The notes beneath the pieces are model-generated. The model was not told the DNA's origin. It saw only the letters and a program-made list of their open reading frames with translations, and ran no database searches. This document shows positions 61,068 to 64,000 of a stretch of 64,000 bases of DNA, piece by piece. Within the stretch, counting starts at the first letter, position 1. Each line of letters opens with the position of its first letter. The DNA comes from Tahibacter amnicola (GTDB lineage Bacteria; Pseudomonadota; Gammaproteobacteria; Xanthomonadales; Rhodanobacteraceae). Location of the stretch: assembly GCF_025398735.1 (NCBI RefSeq), contig NZ_CP104694.1, positions 1,885,001 to 1,949,000 on the forward strand, read 5' to 3'. Position numbers and translations under genes: made by a program.

Positions 61068-62951
61068 ATGACCGATACCGTTGCCCCACAGACGCGCAAG
61101 TTCGAGGCCGAAGTCGCCCAGGTCCTGCACCTGGTGACCCATTCGCTCTATTCGCACAAGGAAATCTTCCTGCGCGAGCTTATCTCCAATGCCTCCGATG
61201 CCTGCGACAAGCTGCGCTTTGAAGCCATTGCGAATCCGTCGCTCAGCGAAGGCGACGCAGACCTCCACGTCGACATCACCTTCGATGCCGATGCGCGCAC
61301 GCTGACCCTGCGCGACAACGGCATCGGCATGAGCCGCGACGAGGTGATCGAGAACATCGGCACCATCGCCCGTTCCGGCACGCGCAAATTTCTCGAGTCG
61401 CTGTCCGGCGATTCGCGCAAGGACACCCAGCTGATCGGCCAGTTCGGCGTCGGCTTCTACTCGGCGTTCATCGTGGCCGACAAGGTCACCCTGGTCACGC
61501 GTCGCGCCGGTGCCGATGCCAGCGAAGGCGTGAAATGGGAGTCCGACGGCACCGGCGAGTACACCATCAGTGCCGTCGCCGACGCGCCGCGTGGCACCAG
61601 CGTCACCCTGCACCTCAAGGAAGACGAGTCCGAATTCCTCAACCGCTGGACGCTGCGTTCGCTGGTTTCGAAGTACTCCGACCACATCGCCTTCCCGATC
61701 CGCCTGCCCAAGGAAGAAGAAGGCAAGCTGACGGACGAGTTCGAAACCGTCAATCACGTGGCCGCGCTGTGGACGCGCCCGAAGTCGGAACTCAAGGACG
61801 AGGATTACCAGAGCTTCTACAAGGCCCTGTCGCACGACTTCAACGACGCCGCGAGCTGGACCCACAATCGCGTTGAAGGCAACCAGAGCTACACGGTGCT
61901 GCTGTACCTGCCGTCCAAGCCGCCGTTCGACGCCATGTTCAGCGGCCGCGACGAACGCAAGGGGCTCAAGCTCTACATCCGCCGCGTCTTCATCATGGAC
62001 GCCAGCGAACAGCTGCTGCCGGCCTACCTCCGCTTCATGCGCGGTGTCGTCGACTCGGATGATCTGCCCCTCAACGTCAGCCGCGAGATCCTGCAGGACA
62101 ACCGCCTCGTCGCGCAGATCCGCAGCGCGTGCATCAAGCGCAGCCTCGACCTGCTCGAGAAACTGGCCAACGACGACGCGGAAAAATTCCAGGCCTTCAT
62201 CGACAGCTTCGGCAACGTGCTCAAGGAAGGTATCGCCGAAGATGCCGCCAATCGCGAACGCATCGCCAAGCTGCTGCGGTTTGCCTCGACCCGATCGGAA
62301 GGCCAGACGCGCACGGTTTCGCTCGACGACTACATCGGCCGCATGGTGGCCGGCCAGGAAGCCATCTACTACGTCAGCGCGGACAGCTTTGCCGCCGCCA
62401 AGGGCAGTCCGCAGATCGAGGCGCTGCGGTCGCGTGGCATTGAAGTGCTGCTGATGATCGATCGCATCGACGAATGGATGCTTGGCTACCTCAACGAATA
62501 CAACGGCAAGCGCCTGCGCAACGCCGCCAAGGGTGATATCGACCTGACCGCCATCGCCGGTGGCGACGACAAGGACGCCCGGGAAGCCGCGGCCAAGGCC
62601 GCCGAGCCTGTCGTCGCACGACTCAAGGAATTGCTGGGCGAGCGTGTGAAGGACGTGCGCATCAGCCAGCGCCTGACGGATTCGCCGTCCTGCCTGGTGC
62701 TCGACGAGTACGACATGGCGCTGCACCTGCAGCGGCTGATGCGCGAGGCCGGTCATGAGGTGCCGCCGAGCAAGCCGATCCTGGAGATCAATCCGCAACA
62801 CGCGCTGGTGCAGCGGATCGAGAAGGATACCGACACCGCCCGTGCGACCGACCTGGCTGTACTGCTGTTCGAACAGGCCCAGATCATGGAAGGGGCGCAC
62901 CTGGATGACCCCGCGGCGTTCGTGCGTCGCGTCAACGCGTTGCTGGCCTGA
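61068..62951 (+). CDS. htpG: Molecular chaperone HtpG (Hsp90)
   Basis: 627-aa bacterial Hsp90. The GHKL ATP-binding domain has LISNASDACDKLRFEA, DNGIGMSRDEV and GQFGVGFYSAFIV. The middle domain has LPLNVSREILQDN and the dimerisation domain ends in VALRRVNALLA-like sequence (VRRVNALLA). The ATG at 61068 (MTDTVAPQTRK) is preferred over an upstream alternative at 61053. It is followed by a hairpin and the heat-shock gene hslR. Confidence 0.98.
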   Translation: MTDTVAPQTRKFEAEVAQVLHLVTHSLYSHKEIFLRELISNASDACDKLRFEAIANPSLSEGDADLHVDITFDADARTLTLRDNGIGMSRDEVIENIGTIARSGTRKFLESLSGDSRKDTQLIGQFGVGFYSAFIVADKVTLVTRRAGADASEGVKWESDGTGEYTISAVADAPRGTSVTLHLKEDESEFLNRWTLRSLVSKYSDHIAFPIRLPKEEEGKLTDEFETVNHVAALWTRPKSELKDEDYQSFYKALSHDFNDAASWTHNRVEGNQSYTVLLYLPSKPPFDAMFSGRDERKGLKLYIRRVFIMDASEQLLPAYLRFMRGVVDSDDLPLNVSREILQDNRLVAQIRSACIKRSLDLLEKLANDDAEKFQAFIDSFGNVLKEGIAEDAANRERIAKLLRFASTRSEGQTRTVSLDDYIGRMVAGQEAIYYVSADSFAAAKGSPQIEALRSRGIEVLLMIDRIDEWMLGYLNEYNGKRLRNAAKGDIDLTAIAGGDDKDAREAAAKAAEPVVARLKELLGERVKDVRISQRLTDSPSCLVLDEYDMALHLQRLMREAGHEVPPSKPILEINPQHALVQRIEKDTDTARATDLAVLLFEQAQIMEGAHLDDPAAFVRRVNALLA

Positions 62952-62959
62952 TTCCAGCA

Positions 62960-62988
62960 CGGCCGCCCGGCATGTCCGGGCGGCCGTC
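62960..62988 (+). terminator. Hairpin between htpG and hslR
   Basis: ACGGCCGCCCGG pairs with CCGGGCGGCCGT over 12 bp with a 5-base CATGT loop, but no T-tract follows. It may attenuate read-through from htpG into hslR. Confidence 0.55.
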
Positions 62989-63024
62989 ATGGTCACTCGC
63001 CACATCCGGTGCGATCATAGGTCC

Positions 63025-63426
63025 ATGGAACCTGCTGCTCCCGAAACTGTCCGGGCCGATCTGTGGCTTTGGGCCGCCCGGTTCTTCAAGACACGCTCGC
63101 TTGCCAAGCAGGCGATCGAGGGCGGGAAGGTCGAGGCCAACGCACAACCGTGCAAGCCGAGCAAGGCGATCCGCGCCGGCGACCGCTTGCGTATCACGCG
63201 CGGTGAAGAACGCTTCGATGTGGAAGTGCTCGGCCTGAGCGAGCAGCGAGGCCCTGCTTCCGTCGCCCAGGCGTTGTACCGCGAAACTGACGAAAGCCGA
63301 GCCGCGCGGGCGGCAGAGCAGGAACGCCGGCGTCTGGAGGCAACCGGCTATGCAAAGCCTGCGACCAAGCCCGACAAGCGGGCGCGCCGTCTCATTCGCG
63401 CGCTGGGTGATATCGATTCACTCTAG
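63025..63426 (+). CDS. hslR: Heat shock protein 15 (ribosome-associated HslR)
   Basis: 133-aa S4-domain protein that binds free 50S subunits carrying nascent chains. The S4 RNA-binding region is VRADLWLWAARFFKTRSLAK followed by QAIEGGKVEANAQPCKPS. The C-terminal tail is rich in Arg/Lys and Ala (KPATKPDKRARRLI), typical for Hsp15. Downstream of htpG, so the two heat-shock genes are linked. Convergent with mutS. Confidence 0.92.
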   Translation: MEPAAPETVRADLWLWAARFFKTRSLAKQAIEGGKVEANAQPCKPSKAIRAGDRLRITRGEERFDVEVLGLSEQRGPASVAQALYRETDESRAARAAEQERRRLEATGYAKPATKPDKRARRLIRALGDIDSL

Positions 63427-63455
63427 GCGATGACTGCTCGCGGCGAACGCACCCG

Positions 63456-64000
63456 CTACAGCAACGCTCGCAACCGGTAAAGCGCCTCCAGCGCTGCTTT
63501 TGGAGTCAGCTCGTCCGGGTCGATCTCGCGCAACGCGCGTTCGGCGGCCGACGGCGCGGCGAACAGGTTCATCTGCTGCGGCGATTCCAGCGCGATAGAC
63601 GTCGTCGCCGGCGCCGCATTCGCGGCTGGCTGTTGTTCCAGCGCGGCCAGATAGCGCCGGGCGGCCGTGATCACCGGTTTTGGCAGACCGGCCAGCGCAG
63701 CCACCTGCAGGCCGAAGCTGCGGTTGGCCGGTCCTTCCTTCACCGCATGCATGAACACGAGACTGTCGCCGTACTCGATCGCGTCCAGGTGCACGTTGGC
63801 GATGCCCGGATACTGGCTGCCCAGCTCCGTCAGTTCGAAGTAGTGCGTGGCGAACAAGGTGTAGGCCTTGTTCGCGGTTGCCAGCTGCACGGCGCAGGCC
63901 TTGGCCAGCGCGAGTCCATCGTAGGTCGAGGTGCCGCGTCCCACCTCGTCCATCAGCACCAGGCTGTCGGGTGTGGCATTGTGGAGAATGTTGGCGGTCT
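63456..64000 (-). CDS. mutS: DNA mismatch repair protein MutS, 3' part
   Basis: Only the C-terminal part of MutS is in the window; the 5' end is beyond 64000. The Walker B/ATPase signature [20 protein letters not shown], the THYFELTEL motif and [19 protein letters not shown] are visible, followed by the variable Gln/Ala-rich linker and the C-terminal dimerisation end ([18 protein letters not shown]). It recognises mispaired bases and coordinates MutL. Convergent with hslR, 29 bases apart. Confidence 0.97.
   Translation of the reverse strand, partial: TANILHNATPDSLVLMDEVGRGTSTYDGLALAKACAVQLATANKAYTLFATHYFELTELGSQYPGIANVHLDAIEYGDSLVFMHAVKEGPANRSFGLQVAALAGLPKPVITAARRYLAALEQQPAANAAPATTSIALESPQQMNLFAAPSAAERALREIDPDELTPKAALEALYRLRALL

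Noticed and set aside
60213-63005. 930-codon minus-strand frame opposite trmD, rplS and htpG
   Set aside because: Antisense to three confirmed genes; low-complexity His/Arg/Gln-rich translation.
1-64000. tRNA genes, rRNA and CRISPR arrays
   Set aside because: No T-loop pattern with cloverleaf pairing and no evenly spaced repeats were found on reading both strands.

Overview
The window is a high-GC, gene-dense chromosomal segment from a gammaproteobacterium, most likely of the Xanthomonadales (Lysobacterales). This is inferred from the metG-apbC-dcd order, the style of the encoded RimO, GreB, RlmJ, ApbC and Mfd proteins, the minCDE and ffh-rpsP-rimM-trmD-rplS blocks, and the many GTG/TTG starts. 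I cannot name a genus. No tRNA, rRNA or CRISPR array was seen.

Layout. 1-4.4 kb: rnfB-rnfA-metG (minus), diverging from apbC. 4.5-6.7 kb: dcd and three small exported proteins. 6.7-12.7 kb: a tightly overlapping minus-strand operon that looks like a complete pyroglutamate (5-oxoproline) salvage system, with pyroglutamyl peptidase, the DUF969/DUF979 membrane pair, PxpA, PxpC and PxpB, headed by a HIT protein and a dienelactone-hydrolase-like protein. 12.8-25.9 kb: housekeeping and miscellaneous genes, including a TPR-GGDEF diguanylate cyclase, rimO, greB, a CDF transporter, slp, rlmJ, a DUF885 peptidase, an acetyltransferase/nitrilase pair, PAP2 and a glycosyltransferase. 26.1-30.2 kb: pstC-pstA-pstB-phoU behind a good Pho-box candidate, but without pstS. 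30.2-32.3 kb: a gene-poor accessory patch holding an intact IS5-family element (TTAG target duplication) that splits a small ORF. 32.3-41.2 kb: an unusual Pro/Ala-linker protein, an Atm1-like ABC exporter, minCDE with an acetyltransferase, and a DesK/NarL-type two-component pair. 41.5-49.5 kb: an SRPBCC protein, a GldA/GldF/GldG/DUF4340 ABC cassette and an exported BsuPI-domain protein. 49.5-57.2 kb: small metabolic genes, mfd, PilZ and a CcsA-like cytochrome assembly protein. 57.3-64 kb: ffh, rpsP-rimM-trmD-rplS, htpG, hslR and the 3' end of mutS.

The most important quality point is that four conserved genes (rnfB, greB, rlmJ and the glycosyltransferase) are each broken by an apparent loss of exactly one base in a run of 5-6 G on the plus strand. 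Restoring one G rebuilds a normal family member each time. This looks like systematic homopolymer undercalling in the assembly, although transcriptional slippage or real decay cannot be excluded from sequence alone.

Functionally, the segment mixes translation and protein export (metG, rimO, rimM, trmD, rplS, rpsP, ffh, rlmJ), cell division (minCDE), DNA repair (mfd, mutS), heat shock (htpG, hslR), phosphate uptake (pst-phoU) and amino-acid scavenging (pcp-pxp).
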